This document shows positions 1 to 13,900 of a stretch of DNA of 64,000 nt, one piece after another (the stretch's first letter is position 1; every line of letters starts with the position of its first letter). The notes beneath the pieces were generated by a model, which made no database searches, was not told the origin of the DNA, and saw only the letters and a program-made list of their open reading frames with translations. This stretch comes from Liolophura sinensis (taxonomy: Eukaryota > Mollusca > Polyplacophora > Chitonida > Chitonidae): NCBI RefSeq assembly GCF_032854445.1, contig NC_088302.1, positions 7,435,338 to 7,499,337 of the forward strand. Reading direction: 5' to 3'. A program made the translations under genes and the position numbers.

Positions 1-582
1 AATGGACCAGCTGTCTTGGTCATGATGAAGCAGTATTAGACCTGTTGTCTTGGTCATGATGAAGCAGTATTAGACCTGTTGTCTTGGTCATGATGAAGCG
101 GTAATGGAGCAGTTGTCTTGGTCATGATGAAGCAGTAATAGACCTGTTGTCTTGGTCATGATGAAGCCGTATTAGACCAGTTGTCTTGGTCATGATGAAT
201 TGGTAATAGACCAGTTGCCTTGGTCATGATGAAGCAGTAATAGACCAGTTGCCTTGGTCATGATGAAGCAGTATTAGACCTGTTGTCTTGGTCATGATGA
301 AGCAGTATTAGACCTGTTGTCCTGGTCATTATGAAGCAGTATTAGACCTGTTGTCTTGGTCATGATGAAGCAGTATTAGACCTGTTGTCTTGGTCATGAT
401 GAAGCAGTATTAGACCAGCTGTCTTGGTCATGATGAAGCAGTATTAGACCAGCTGTCTTGGTCATGATGAAGCGGTAATGGAGCAGTTGTTTTGGTCATG
501 ATGAAGCGGTAATAGACCAGTTGCCTTGGTCATGATGAAGCAGTAATAGACCAGTTGCCTTGGTCATGATGAAATGGTAACA
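1..582. repeat. 34-bp minisatellite, ~17 copies, cut by the window edge
   Basis: The unit contains GTCTTGGTCATGATGAAGC followed by a variable AGTATTAGACCTGTT-like part. The copies are nearly head-to-tail without gaps. Variants alternate (CCTGTT, CCAGTT, CCAGCT; AGTATTAG, GGTAATAG, GGTAATGG), so they are diverging but recently expanded. The array starts before base 1, so its true length is unknown. No gene is visible in it. Confidence 0.95.
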
Positions 583-3500
583 TGTATGACTAATCCTTGG
601 TTGTATGATTGGTCAATGAATCACATCCTAGATAAATTTATTAGTGTATACTGTTTGTAGTTAATCAGACCTTAGATACAGATATGTCGATATCATCATC
701 AGTTTGTTTGTATACAGAAAACGTATTGTTTTGTTTGAAAATCTCCAGATATGATTTGTTTGGCGCTATATACAGATATGATATCGTTTTGTTTATCCCT
801 CTCAACAGATATAATGTTGTTTTGTTTATCCCTCTCAACAGATGTAAACATGGGCCTTCTTTTATTTATCTCCTCAGCAACACACTTGTAGTGGTGATCA
901 TTCCAACACAATACCCAACCTGCCCGGAGAGTGAAAGACGTATCCTCTAGTTTAGGTTATTCCTGCTAACGTGCAGAGACTGCGAGGAGTTTGACACATC
1001 ATTCCCGTTGTAGCCACCACACGCCCCAAATTACCTCAGCAATCAAGAGATGCAGATGTGCTGTTTTATTTATTTATTCCTGTCTAACAGATTTTAATAT
1101 TCACAGAACAGCACAAAGTGTCTCTTCACTGGACTATTTCCTAATGTGTGATAGGACTGTTCTCTCGTGGGTATGGATGTACACTGGAGAAGAGCCAGTG
1201 TACAAATTCTGTTCTCAGCAGTCAGTTGATAAACTATTTTTGGTCTCCAAATCATATCTATAAGAAGACAAGTTGCCAAATGTTGTTCATAATCTTCGCA
1301 AGCCTGGTGTACATTATGTTTATACATGTGATGAACAAAAAAAAGTTGGATAGTCCCGCAACCTAACGCTAAACTTGCTCAGCCATGTAAAAATGTAAAA
1401 AAGTGATATGTGTATTTTTTAGTTGAAAGTCCCGCATTATCGTGCCAATAAATGGACACAACAATGAAAGTAATGAATGCATTGTAGCGACAACGTCACA
1501 GCGTTGAACTCTGAACAGTCGGTTTGTAGCTGACCAGCATAGTGTTCATGGTTGCCTGTGTGTTTATTTGATGTGAAGCAAACATTGTGAACATGTGACG
1601 ACGAGCTGTTCAAACCACCACTCTGTAATGGCTGAAAATGATGGTGATGAACATGCTTTAATGCTGTGGAGTTGTTAATTGGCTTTTCGCTGTTGCATGA
1701 CCAATGACGTCAGCCATCAGTTTGGGGGTACTGTGAGAGTTTATTGTCTTGTTAAAGGATATGTGCATCAGATGAAGACACCATCCACCCTCTGTGAACA
1801 TCGGTGAGGCATGTGGCTCAGATCGTCAGTAAGAAATGTGAGAACTTTATGTACAATGGCATGATTTTCCCACCCTTGTGAGGCTATTGTTCAGTTTGGA
1901 GGACTTGTTAAACACCAGACAAGAGCATGACCACATCATTTACAGATATGATCAGTGGTAGCTCAAGCATCGCTCAACTGCTGTGTGGTCGAGATGATTC
2001 ATACAGGTATTTTATGACCAAAAAAACTTGCTCGACTCTCCAAGGAATTCTTTCCACCAGATACAGCTGTCATAGATGTACAAGAAACTCGCACGGAGAC
2101 TATGACACAAGATGTCTGTGAATGTTTCATGATATGAAAAAAGCCAGGTGTACAGCTTTTATAGACGCTGGAAAAAATGATTCTGCACACTGATTAAAAT
2201 GTGTCAAACATAAAATGCACAGCACTTGTATGGGAAAAACTTCAAAGGATGCATTACCACACAAATGATGGCAGAACTGTTATCTCCATAACGTCAAGAC
2301 GTGTAGATTGTGTTTTCGTATGCAAGCTACGTGTATTCAGTGCAGCATTGACACTCATAAAATACATTGTATTCCTCATCTAACAACAGGAGGGGTGGGA
2401 GATGATATCATTGTCTCATGTCAGTGTGCAGACAAAATGGTGCTGACTAAAATACTGATAGCCAACATGCTATACGCACATTGATCCCGTATGTGCTTGT
2501 AAGACAAGAAACAAATGTTGCTGTAGATTTTTTGCTGATGTATGTAATATAAAATGTACATTTTGACTGACTGAAAATTTTTCCTCATATGGGGAAAAGT
2601 TCTCACACACCCAAAGCTTACTCATGATTTGATTGTTTTAAGTGGGAGGAAGCTGTAGACAATTGTGCAATGTCTCATGTCACTAGAATTCATTTAGACA
2701 CATCCCATGTCATCACACTGATTATTTTCAAAACCCTAACGATATGAAGGGTTGAAAGTCTTCAGTCTGGTAAGGCAACAGCAACTTTATTATGTGTTTT
2801 ACTTGTTAGCTGACACTAAAATATCCCAAAATGGAATAAAATGGAAAATACACCTCAACTGAAGACTTTCTTGCTTTTCAAAGCGTTCCTAGCATGTAAA
2901 TGATGCTTTCAACAGGAAAGATCACTTGAGACGGCCCATTTTTCCAACAGATCATTTTTCAGTCTTGTTTTTGTTTTATACCCACCAATGACATTGATAA
3001 AAGATTCAGCTTTAGTATACCGCAGAGCTACATTGGTGTGTCCAAGGATCAAGCTAGGTGATCACAGGTTCAGTCATCAAACCATTGGAAATGAAGGTTA
3101 TGTGTTTGAATCCAGCTCCAAATGACTCAGTATTGTGTGTTACCTGGCAGGTTGTCGTGGTTCCCACTGGGCTCTGTCTGGTTTCCATACACCTGTATGT
3201 GGTCTGGAGTACAAATGATGCCAGACAAGACCGATGGATTGGATAGTATATAACACTATGAACACTGCAGATGTCTGTGAATAAAAATCTGCAATTGGTG
3301 AACATCTTCTCCAGGTTGAAGACTTTCAACTTAAAATGTCTATTCACTTGGTCAGGAACCTCCCTTAGCTGTCGTCTTGTGACTGTGTATGTTTGTTGTG
3401 TCAAATTACATGTATGTATAGAACAGCTTAATTTCTGTTTCTTTAGGTTAATTTCTTGAGGAGAAAGTCACTGGTTACCTAGGGAAAACTTTCTTTTGTA

Positions 3501-3770
3501 TTCTGAGAGTTGTATTAAATAGAAATGCCAAAGAGGTTTCAGTTACTAGCTTCAGTCCTGGATGCCTTGCCAGGTACCTGGGACAATCCTGGCTGTATAC
3601 TTTCTTGCTGTATTAAAACCATGTGAACTTCATTACCCCATAAATCAATATTGATTAATAGGAGTACTGAAGCTAAAAACTAAGACCTAAAAACAAAGAA
3701 AATGCTGTTTTCTGGAAAATAAATTTGGTTTAGTGGTCTGTTGTGATATATCTGAAGTAAATATATGACA
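583..3770. other. Non-coding flank, no recognisable gene
   Basis: Only short open frames without recognisable domains occur on either strand. Around 3080-3205 there is a weak resemblance to the body of SINE family A (a GAATCCAGCTC motif, then a GGCAGGTTGTCGTGGTTCCC-like stretch and GTTTCC), possibly a very old copy. Nothing else can be supported. Confidence 0.5.
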
Positions 3771-4014
3771 AATAATGAAGTCAAGGCATCATCACGTAAA
3801 TGTAACAAAGGTTTCACAAGCTTTCCATCCACATGCCAGGATCATTTATCACTTCACAAGCTTTCCATCCACATGCCAGGATCATTTATCACTTGATAAT
3901 GATCCCAGCCTGTGGATCAAAAGCTTGTGAAGTGATAATGATCCCGGCATGTGGATTCAAAGCTTGTGAAACCTTTGTTAAATTTGTGTTGTGATGCCTT
4001 GACTTCATTATTAT
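3771..4014. mobile_element. Palindromic foldback element (MITE-like)
   Basis: The left arm begins AATAATGAAGTCAAGGCATC (from about 3772) and the right arm ends with its reverse complement at about 4013. The arms of ~118 bp pair along almost their whole length around a centre near 3893. Each arm carries an internal duplication of about 41 bp (the motif CACAAGCTTTCCATCCACATG at 3814 and 3855 in the left arm), so the hairpin contains a doubled unit. No coding capacity. Foldback DNA elements look like this; the family is not identified. Confidence 0.8.
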
Positions 4015-7000
4015 TATTGAACCCACGTACATCTAGAGTCTTAAGCAGTCGATAAGTACACGACTTTCGCAGTGCAGTTTTAGGTTTGTACCTGCTTGTG
4101 ACAGTCATAGGAAAGCTTGGTATGCACATGTAGAAGTAGTTCTATCAGAATTCAGTTGAAGTACTTTTATCATCAAGTCCTGCCACAGAGAACAACATGA
4201 AGATTCTTCAGCAGTACCATCAGCAAAATGTGCAGTGTGCAACTTTATGAAGAGCTCAGATTTATGATGTTCATGAGGCAGTAACTCAAGTGTAAATCCC
4301 AATAAAGAGGAAAAGAACATACTCATATTAGACAAGGGTTTTAGTTGTCTGTTTATATTTCCTATAACGGACAGTAAATTTGAGTCAATGTAAATTAAAC
4401 ACAACCGGTTTTATTTAAATTTTGGAGTTAAGCCCCCTTCTGAAGGCATATACATATATACATCATACAAGCAAGCAGATCGACTTTAAAATATACAGAT
4501 GTATAAAAGAAACATAAAACAAAACAGATCATCTTTGGTGTGTCAACACTGAACACATGTATGTGGTACAGTGCATTAGCTAACTGAATTTTGAGATATT
4601 TTTGGATTTGCTTACAAGGCACTCAGAATTATAGGTGTAAAGTTTTTGTTTCAATATATTTTGCCAGGATTACAACATTGTTGAATATTGTTTCACACTT
4701 TCTTCTTGAAAAGCTCAAGAACCCAGAAGATTCTGTTAAGAATAGATTTGGTTTGGAAAAGTGTAATGTCTACAAAAATTTTTTTGAAAGTCGGTAAATG
4801 GCCTAAACTTTCTCCCATGAAGAAGTTGCATTTTGTGCCCGATTGTTAAAGTTCTACTCATCTTTTGAGGTTTTGTTTAGAAGGTGGGATTATATTTGAT
4901 TGAAAGATTTTAAATTTCTGCAGTGGAAGTTAAATTTTATTAGATTTTAGTTGCGTTTAAAAATACAATTTTGAGATGAAATTTGAAGTTATTTACATGT
5001 ACTATGTTCCAATGTCAAAATTCAGTCTGAACCAAAATCAAAGTGTGACCATTTATTTCACCACATGATCGTAATTTAGTGGCTACCAGTTGTGAAGTGT
5101 TTCTGGGGCTATCTACATATACACATATATATTATTTAGGCTGTAAAGACTGTCAAGTCAGTCTTTTTGTATAGTCTGACTGTTGACAATTGTGTAAATA
5201 ATTGTAAACATTTCAACATGCAAGTAAAGTTGTTTACATGTCACAATTACATCTTGTTTTATTTTGAATTTGTTTTGTGTGATCCTGTTCAGAAGTTTTT
5301 TGCAGGTAGAGGATGCCTGTGATATTAAACCACTGACCCTTGGCAAGTTACTGACAACCTTTCCCACAAGTGATGAGTAGACGTAAGCACCGTATCTGTA
5401 GAGGATATATGGTCTACAATAAATATTACACTGCGCCAGATAAGGATTGTTGACTGCTTCTCGTCATCAAAGCCCCACGAGCAGTGACAGTGGGGGAACC
5501 TGTAAAGTTACCTCATTTGTCCGAGCAAATGACAAGACAAACACTTAAACCACTCAGCCATGGCAGCAGTAGGCCTTCATGCACATCTCCAGTTCAGCTA
5601 AGATGTAACATGAATATCACACTTGTACTCTGGTTAGAAGCAGATGCTTAAGAGTTGGCTCCCACAACAGGTGATAACATTTGAGCTAACCTTAAGGACA
5701 CTGAGAACAGGGCTTATCTCTCCAATTACAGAATTGAATCATCATTCAGTGTTAGCCATAAGCTGCAAATCTATGAATTCACCTGATTTTCATTTAGTTA
5801 TCTGAATTGTGATTCGTGGATATTCAGTTATAGTCACTGCAAGCGAAATGTAAATCTGATTTGAAACTGGGTAATGTAGGCCAGAGCAGACCAGACCGAG
5901 GCAGACTTGACAAGGTTTTACCTGTTCAGGTGTGTTATCTGACCTAGATGTATAAAAAGGATAGACACACTAGCTTACTGGTGACCAGGTGACCTTTGTT
6001 ATCAGTAAAATCTTACACTACCAATAACCAAAGGAAGTATCAGCCGCTTTGGGGCCTCAATAAAAACATCATATAAAGCTGTGATGAAAATGGTTAATTT
6101 TATTATATTAAAAGTACATACTCAGTGGTATGGCTGTCACATAATAATCCTAAAACTGGATCAAGGCGAGGATACAAAAGTTGACAGGAAGTTTTAATTA
6201 TCATCGTCGCTTTTTGTTTTGCCCTGGGCTCATGTTTTAAGTTACTGTTAACCAAACATGAAGGCATGGTAGCTCACCCAGGCCCACTGTTGTTGAATTG
6301 GGGCAAAGTCAGATTTTATGACGGGACACCCCCCTTTTTTTTTTACTCTTCTGAATGATTAATTTTAAAAAGCACAACCACATAACCAAAAAATCTGGAT
6401 GACACATCTCTCACTTGCACTCTGTTACATTTGCAAAATTCCTCCATGTAATGCATTAGAGATGCATCTTTTAGATCGTCAGTAGAGGAGCTTCACAAAC
6501 TCCCAAAAAATATAAGTCTTCCATCAGTTGCTTAAGCATATACATACATTCACATATCGCATATGCATGTGAACACAGTAAAACACCTGATCAGGTAAAA
6601 AAAAAATTGATAACAATAAAAATATTCAAAATGCAACATTTGAGCCAACCTTAAAGACAGCATGCGTCAAATCACAAAAGGAACCTTTAGAAAGCAAAAT
6701 ACATAGAGGAAATAAGAGAAGAATCTGCTTTCAAGCCGATACACAAGACCAATCTCATAATAGTCACCTGAACTAAAATGGATGTAATATACTATTGTTC
6801 TACACATAATAGGTGTACATTAACATCAACCTGAGCCAACAAACTACATGTATTTACATTGACCGTATTAAGCATGTTAAACTTGCATGAGCAAATGAGT
6901 CATTCCTGGTGAAATTGGATGTAACTACAAAAATTACATAACAGCTTTTACACGTAATGCTGTAAATTTCATCTCAGCATTTCATGAACATAACAGCAGT

Positions 7001-7885
7001 AAAAATCATGCATAAAGTTTGTGTGTGTGTGTGTTTTTTTTTCCTGCAGACAGTGGTAGAGGGTCAACATCATGCAGCAGTTGTACAACAGTTATATAAG
7101 CACCTTTGTCCGTTCTCTATATAAAGGGGTGTTGAAAATATTTAGCTCTTTGCTACAATTTGTCAGAAGATTTGACGTTCTCAGTTCCACCCAGTCATAC
7201 ATAAATCCAACATGCTGCGAAAAGGGTAAGAGTGGTCTCCTTAAGTATAAATGACTTCCACACGCGATCATAACTGTACAGTTTTCCCTAAAGTTCCCTC
7301 CCAGAGCATCGGACTAAAAAATGTAGCCACTCTTTCTTCTGACACCAAATACCTGGACTCCGTCACAGACTTGATGCGACTGTGCTAAGCCAGGACACAT
7401 TGCCAAAACTTGCAGACTTCACACGGACCCAATAAATGCAGAGAACAAGAAAATTTACACACTTTATGGTTTTGTTATGCATTTGTGTAGATTTGCAAAC
7501 AGACATGACACAATTCTGATGAAAAAGGAGAGAAATAGGCTATAATACTGTTCAAAAAAGGTCCTTTTATAACAACAGCAGGATACCACAAAAGTAGAGA
7601 CATACATGTATTAAGGACGTTATTATCATTGTAAACTGAACACTAATAGTTAACATCTGTTGCAAACGTATTCCTTTAACAATTAAAATACATCTATATG
7701 ATGTATCTAAAATAAAGTGGTCATTTTGGGACTCTCCCAGTCGTTTCCAGTGAAACAAGTCACAACGCTGCTTGCTATGAAAAATATCAAATATTTTTAC
7801 ATGAAATATAATGGCAATTAGAGGGATGGATCTATCTGGACATAAAAACATTAAAAAGCTGATACAAAAACCTTATCCTCCATGT
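4015..7885. other. 3' flank of ALDH2, no recognisable gene
   Basis: AT-rich sequence with only short open frames. Part of this stretch must be the ALDH2 3' untranslated region, since the stop codon lies at 7886 on the minus strand. I could not place a convincing polyadenylation signal close to the stop; a minus-strand AATAAA occurs near 6097, about 1.8 kb away. A (GT)n run followed by poly-T lies at 7021-7042. Confidence 0.5.
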
Positions 7886-7918
7886 CTAAGAGTTTTTCTG
7901 TGGAATCTTTATGGTCAC
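7886..7918 (-). CDS. ALDH2: ALDH2 exon 14 (C-terminus)
   Basis: 33 bases: [10 protein letters not shown] and stop TAG, matching the family C-terminus. The acceptor is TTTTTTGCAG. Too short to show up as an open frame on its own. Confidence 0.93.
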   Translation of the reverse strand: MTIKIPQKNS

Positions 7919-10900
7919 CTGCAAAAAACAAAGCAAACATGATAAAAACCAATATACATTGTGAACAACCTACATGTAATTCATAGAGAACTTAAATGGC
8001 ACCAAGATAGAAGTCGGAAAATATTTCTCTTGAAACATTTCATACAACCGGTTTCTTTTCTTACACCAATGTAGTCGCCTGGAGTTTTGCACATGTTGGC
8101 TTTCTCTTCAGTCATAGGTAGGGAGGTCTGTCAGTAACCTGCTGATTGCTGTGGGTTTCCCCGGTTTCCTCCAATCATATTGCTGGCTACCATTGCATCA
8201 GTGAAATACTCTTGAGTACGGCATGAAACACCAATCAAATGAACAAATCAATCCATCAAATCAAGCTTTCAGCAGGATCAGCTTTAAGCCAGGGTATCTG
8301 CTAGATACTTGTAAATTGGCGATGGTTCATCCTGGTTTCCCCTACATGTATAACCCTGATTGTTGTAGTAGTCATGAACAACAATCAAAAATAAGCCTGA
8401 TTGTTGTAGTAGTCATGAACAAGAATCAAAAATAACCCTGATTGTTGTTGTAGTCATGAACAACAATCAAAAGAAGTCAATATATTTATCCTAATTCCTC
8501 AACCTTTTTGCATATGAAACAACAGCTTTCAGTGCAATTTATGCACACTTTCAGTTTTATTTTGGAGACAAAAACTACAGTGGTTGGATGGGCCAAATTC
8601 AGAGCTTTACAAAAAGTGTGATTTTATCAGCCTACACAGAACAAAGCCTTCAGAATATGACTGAATAAACATCTTGTGCACATGCGTAAAAGGTTGAAGA
8701 ATTACGATACACATCAGTTGTATACGTAATTAAACACCTGGCACAAAGGTTGAAGAATACCTGTAGTACCACAGGACTGAGCGTACATACTAGAGCTGCA
8801 ATGATACTGACCGTTTTCACTTCTGTGTACGCCTCCAGGCCATACTCTCCCAACTCACGACCATTCCCAGACATCTTGTACCCGCCGAATGGAGCAGCCG
8901 CATCAAACACATCATAACAGTTCACCCTGTATGGTTTGAGAAAATAAAACTACAGGTATGATACCTAAAACAAAAAAACATCTACTGTCTTATTGGACTT
9001 GTGGAGTGTTGTCTGTCTTGCGTTACCAACATGGCAATGAGCAGAGCTGGTAGCAGAACCGTTGAAAAGTTACTACAAATCCCACAACATAAACGATAGT
9101 TGTGAGGCAGCCCTATTGTCAAACTTTAGTTTCTCTTTAAGGAAACTACATATAGTTTACATTCTTGTTCTGGAAAGTGCAGTACAACAGAAAACTTAGT
9201 GTACAGAGACACCAAAATCTGCATCACATGCTGAAATAAGTCACAGTGCTATGTGGCACCAATAAAAACCACGACTTTTGCCATGCAAATGCCATAGCAT
9301 GGTCTGCAATGATGCTAGGCCCTGTATTCAAAGATCAAAAAAACATATACGCAGATATCCAATTTAACTGAGCCTGCATGTAAAGCAACCGGTTATAAAT
9401 TCACAAATGTTATCATCTATGAGTTTTCAAAACAATTTACCACACAGTGCCTGCCCTTAGGCTGTTGCTGAGGTACAGAGCCTTCTCCACATCACGGGTA
9501 AAGACAGCCGCAGCCAGGCCATAAACCGTCTTGTGAGCCCGCTCTATCAGCTCTTCCATGTTCTTAAACTTCATGATCTGCATCACTGGGCCAAAAATCT
9601 ATAGAACATCAAAGAAATGCAAATCTTGCAGGCATTTTCTACACACAACTGAATGTAACCATTCACACAAACAGCAGCAGTTAACTTCAGGTGAGTTCAT
9701 TAGACATGCATACCTACCAATTAAGCATGAAATGGATTTAAATATAAATGCACCCTATCATTTTAGACGTTAAGATTGATTTAAACTTGATATACCACAC
9801 ACTACAATATCCTTTGGTATTGGTACAATTTGTACACCCAAATTCCTCAAACTTTCATCCAGGTAAGAGCAACTTTCAGTGAACTTTATGCACATTTGTA
9901 ATTTGAGTTTGGAGACAAAACTACATTGGTTGGATTGGCCAATTTCAGGGCTTCACAAAAAGTATAATTTTATCCGTCTACACCCAGTAGTGCTTCAGAA
10001 TAATGCTTGAATATCCAGCTTGTGAATACGGAAAAAAGTTGACAAATGACAGTTCCGCCAAAATTACTGTAAAATTCCCCCAAAATTTGATTAACTTAAC
10101 CTCTAAATACTCCTCCCTAATGAAGGACAGTTGAATTTCACAAACATCCAGATGGACTGCTCCATGGGTCCAATTTGATGGGGAACAATGGGTTCTTTTA
10201 CTGGACTAACAATATCTTCAATGACCATTTGATTCAAACAGAAAAAGCTGTATCTACTATTTTCCCTAACCAGTCTCACTGGGTTACGTATCTGGGATTT
10301 CCTGTTTAAAACTGTTAAACATACTTCTTCTTTTGCAATGGACATGTTGTCTGTGACATCAGAGAACACTGTGGGTTGTACAAAGTAACCCTTGTCTCCA
10401 TGTCTCTCCCCTCCGATATGCAACTTAGCACCCTCCTTCTTGCCACTTTGGATCAGGTTCAGAATTTTACCCATCTGTTCCTTATCCACCTGTTTATGAC
10501 AAAATGAAGTCAGAGTTACAACCACATACCCCATTTACAACCACATACCCCATTCACAACCACATATCCCATTTACAACCACATACCCCATTTACAACCA
10601 CATATCCCATTTCTATAACACAGATAGTCAACTCAATCAGACATCAGGAAGTAGCAAACAATAGCTAGTCAGCCACACTGGAGCCCGTTTAACATGGGCT
10701 GGTATTGCCAGAGTGCTCCAATCAAATAAATGTAAGCCAAATCAACCCAATACCATGCTTCCATTGAAAACCTAAAGTGATTCTAGAAAGGGGTTTTGAG
10801 GTTTGCTTGAAACATGGGATGATATTCTATCGGAAAATTGTCAGTTTCAGCACCAAAACTAATATTTTGTACCATTTATGGCAATCATATTTTAACCAAG

Positions 10901-13900
10901 CTTGAGAGTGTAATAAAAGAGATGCAATATCTGAAGGTTTTCTTCCCTGAAAGTATGTATACAAACGTGTAGTGTAACAGCTTTGTGAAAAATTTGCATT
11001 ATATTAAATGTGTGTTTAATATAATATAATGGGAGAGGTTTGGTAAGACGCTGACATTACCACCATAATACATGTGTACCCAGTAAACCAAGACACATCA
11101 AATCTCCACTGTTAAATATCATCTAGTTTTAGTAAATCACATGCTTGTGTTTTGGGAAATTCAGCAGATGGCTTTCAAGTAAATAATAGTTTTCTCGCTT
11201 CTACACAACTTATTGGTGTTATTATCTTCATATCCTACAATAATCAAGTCAGAAAGTTTGTCACATGTCTGCCCTAGGGAGATAGTGTATTCTGGTTTCC
11301 TTCACCTGTAAATCAAACTATTGTCTCTGTAAGTGAAAATTTCTTGAATACAGCAAATACCAATTGGATAAATAAATACTGTACTTTACATAGATCTAAG
11401 TGGCACTTCATTCATCCATCTTAGACAGACAGTTAAGAGAGTTTTTTTTTTGTAAAACTCTGATTAACTTCTATCAGAAAAACTTCCATGTTGCCATCAA
11501 AAGTATCATTTTAAGGCCCTTTTATTTGTCTGAAAGTGCATTTTTACAGAACTTTGGGTGAATGACAGTAATTCATATGTTAGAGCTGTTATCACATGGG
11601 GGTTTTGGGTGAAGTTTATAGCAAAACAGTGTGTGTTCCACAACATGTATATATGCAACCCACCCACCTGTGGGCCCTGTTCTGTTGAGGGGTCAAAGGG
11701 GTCCCCAAGAGACATTTTCTTTGCCCTGTCCACACTGCGCGCCACAAATTCATCATACACTTTCTCCTCCACAAAGATGCGCGAGCCGGCGCAGCAACAC
11801 TGGCCCTGGTTGAAGAACAGCCCAAAATGAGCCTGCTCAACAGCTGTATCCACTGTAACATGACCAGGTGTACATGCTTAATGATCAATCCAGAATAACT
11901 ACAGTAAACAGGCTAAATACCAGGTATGAAGAATTTAAGCATGCATCAATGCAAACATGGTTATTTATTTATTTTTTTGATAGGTGTTCTATGCCATACT
12001 GAAGAGTATTTCACTTATACGACGGCGGTCAGCATTTTAGTGGGACGAAACCAGACAGAGCCCAGGGGAATTCAACAACCATTTGCAGGTTGCTGCCAGA
12101 TACAGGTTAAAGATTGACCCAGAGTAACTAGAGTATACACGCTAAATATGCATAATTTAAGCATGCATGAAGCCAAGTATGGTTATTGATTCTAGGCCTA
12201 ATTTTTCAAATCCGATGTGAACCATCACTTGTTCCTGTGAATTTCATGGTTGTAAATCTTGGATTGTTTTGCACTGTCCAGATTAGGTATATGTTCCATG
12301 GCCGTAGAGAAAGTGTTGCTTCCCCAGGCCAAACTTACAATCGGCATCTGAGAGGATGATGTTGGGGCTCTTCCCACCAAGCTCCAGCGTGACTTTCTTC
12401 AGATTGCTGCGGGCAGCCATTTGTGGAATCAACTGGCCAACCTAAAACGAAAAAAAAAACAAAAAAAAAAACACAATCACTCTGATATTGTGTAACTTCT
12501 TCTAGAAACTAAAATACACACACACACGATGTTCATACACTGGAATCAAAATATTCCCAGCTTTTCCCAGACAGCACTTAAAGAACATAAAATTGCTCAT
12601 CACTAATATGTGATTATTGTACTTGTAGCAGATACTACTTTAAATTGTGAAACAAACAGGACATCATCCTACCTTGCAAGTAAACGTCTGAACACCATTC
12701 TATGAGAACCAGGCAGAATCAGGCAAAATGAGTCAATGACGAAATTTTTGGTCAAATACAACACATCTTGTATAAGACTTAAAGTCAGACAAAAAACAGA
12801 CTGACCACTCCAGAACCTCTGGCATGTTGACAAACCCAGGCCAATCACAATGCCATGTTAAGTCCAACAAAAACATTTCATTAATGCAATTCTTTGAAGT
12901 CAGTCAAATTGAATACCATTACTTGTTGGTGTCTTCTGTACTCAGTCCACTGAATACCATTACTTGTTGGTATCTTCTGTACTCAGTCCACTGAATACCA
13001 TTACTTGTTGGTGTCTTCTGTACTCAGTCCACTGAATACCATTACTTGTTGGTGTCTTCTGTACTCAGTCCACTGAATACCATTACTTGTTGGTGTCTTC
13101 TGTACTCAGTCCACTGAATACCATTACTTGTTGGTGTCTTCTGTACTCAGTCCACTGAATACCATTACTTGTTGGTGTCTTCTGTACTCAGCCCACTGAA
13201 TACCATTACTTGTTGGTATCTTCTGTACTCAGTCCACTGAATACCATTACTTGTTGGTGTCTTCTGTACTCAGTCCACTGAATACCATTACTTGTTGGTA
13301 TCTTCTGTACTCAGTCCAAATAAAACTCATAATTGCAATCCTTCATACTGAATCTAATGAAAACCCCTCATTGCTCTAAGCCTTCATACTGGATCCACTG
13401 AAAACCCCTCACTGCTCTAAGCCTTCATACTGGACCCACTGAAAACCCCTCATTGCTCTAAGCCTTCATACTGGATCCACTGAAAACCCCTCATTGCTCT
13501 AAGCCTACATACTGGATCCACTGAAAACTCCCCATTGCTCTAAACATTCATACTGGATCCAAAGAAAACCCCTCATTGCTCCAAGCCTTCATACTGGATC
13601 CACAGGAAACCCCTCATTGCTCTAAGCCTTCATACTGGATCCACGGAAATATCCTCATTGCTCTAAGCCTTCATACTGGATCCACTGAAAACCCCTCATT
13701 GCTCTAAGCCTTCATACTGGATCCAAAGAAAACCCCTCATTGCTCTAAGCCTTCATACTGGATCCACAGAAAACCCCTCATTGCTCTGAGCCTACATAAT
13801 GGATCCACTGAAAACTCCTCATTGCTCTAAACATTCATACTGGATCCACAGAAAACTTCTTATTGCTCTGAGCCTACATAATGGATCCACTGAAAAACCC

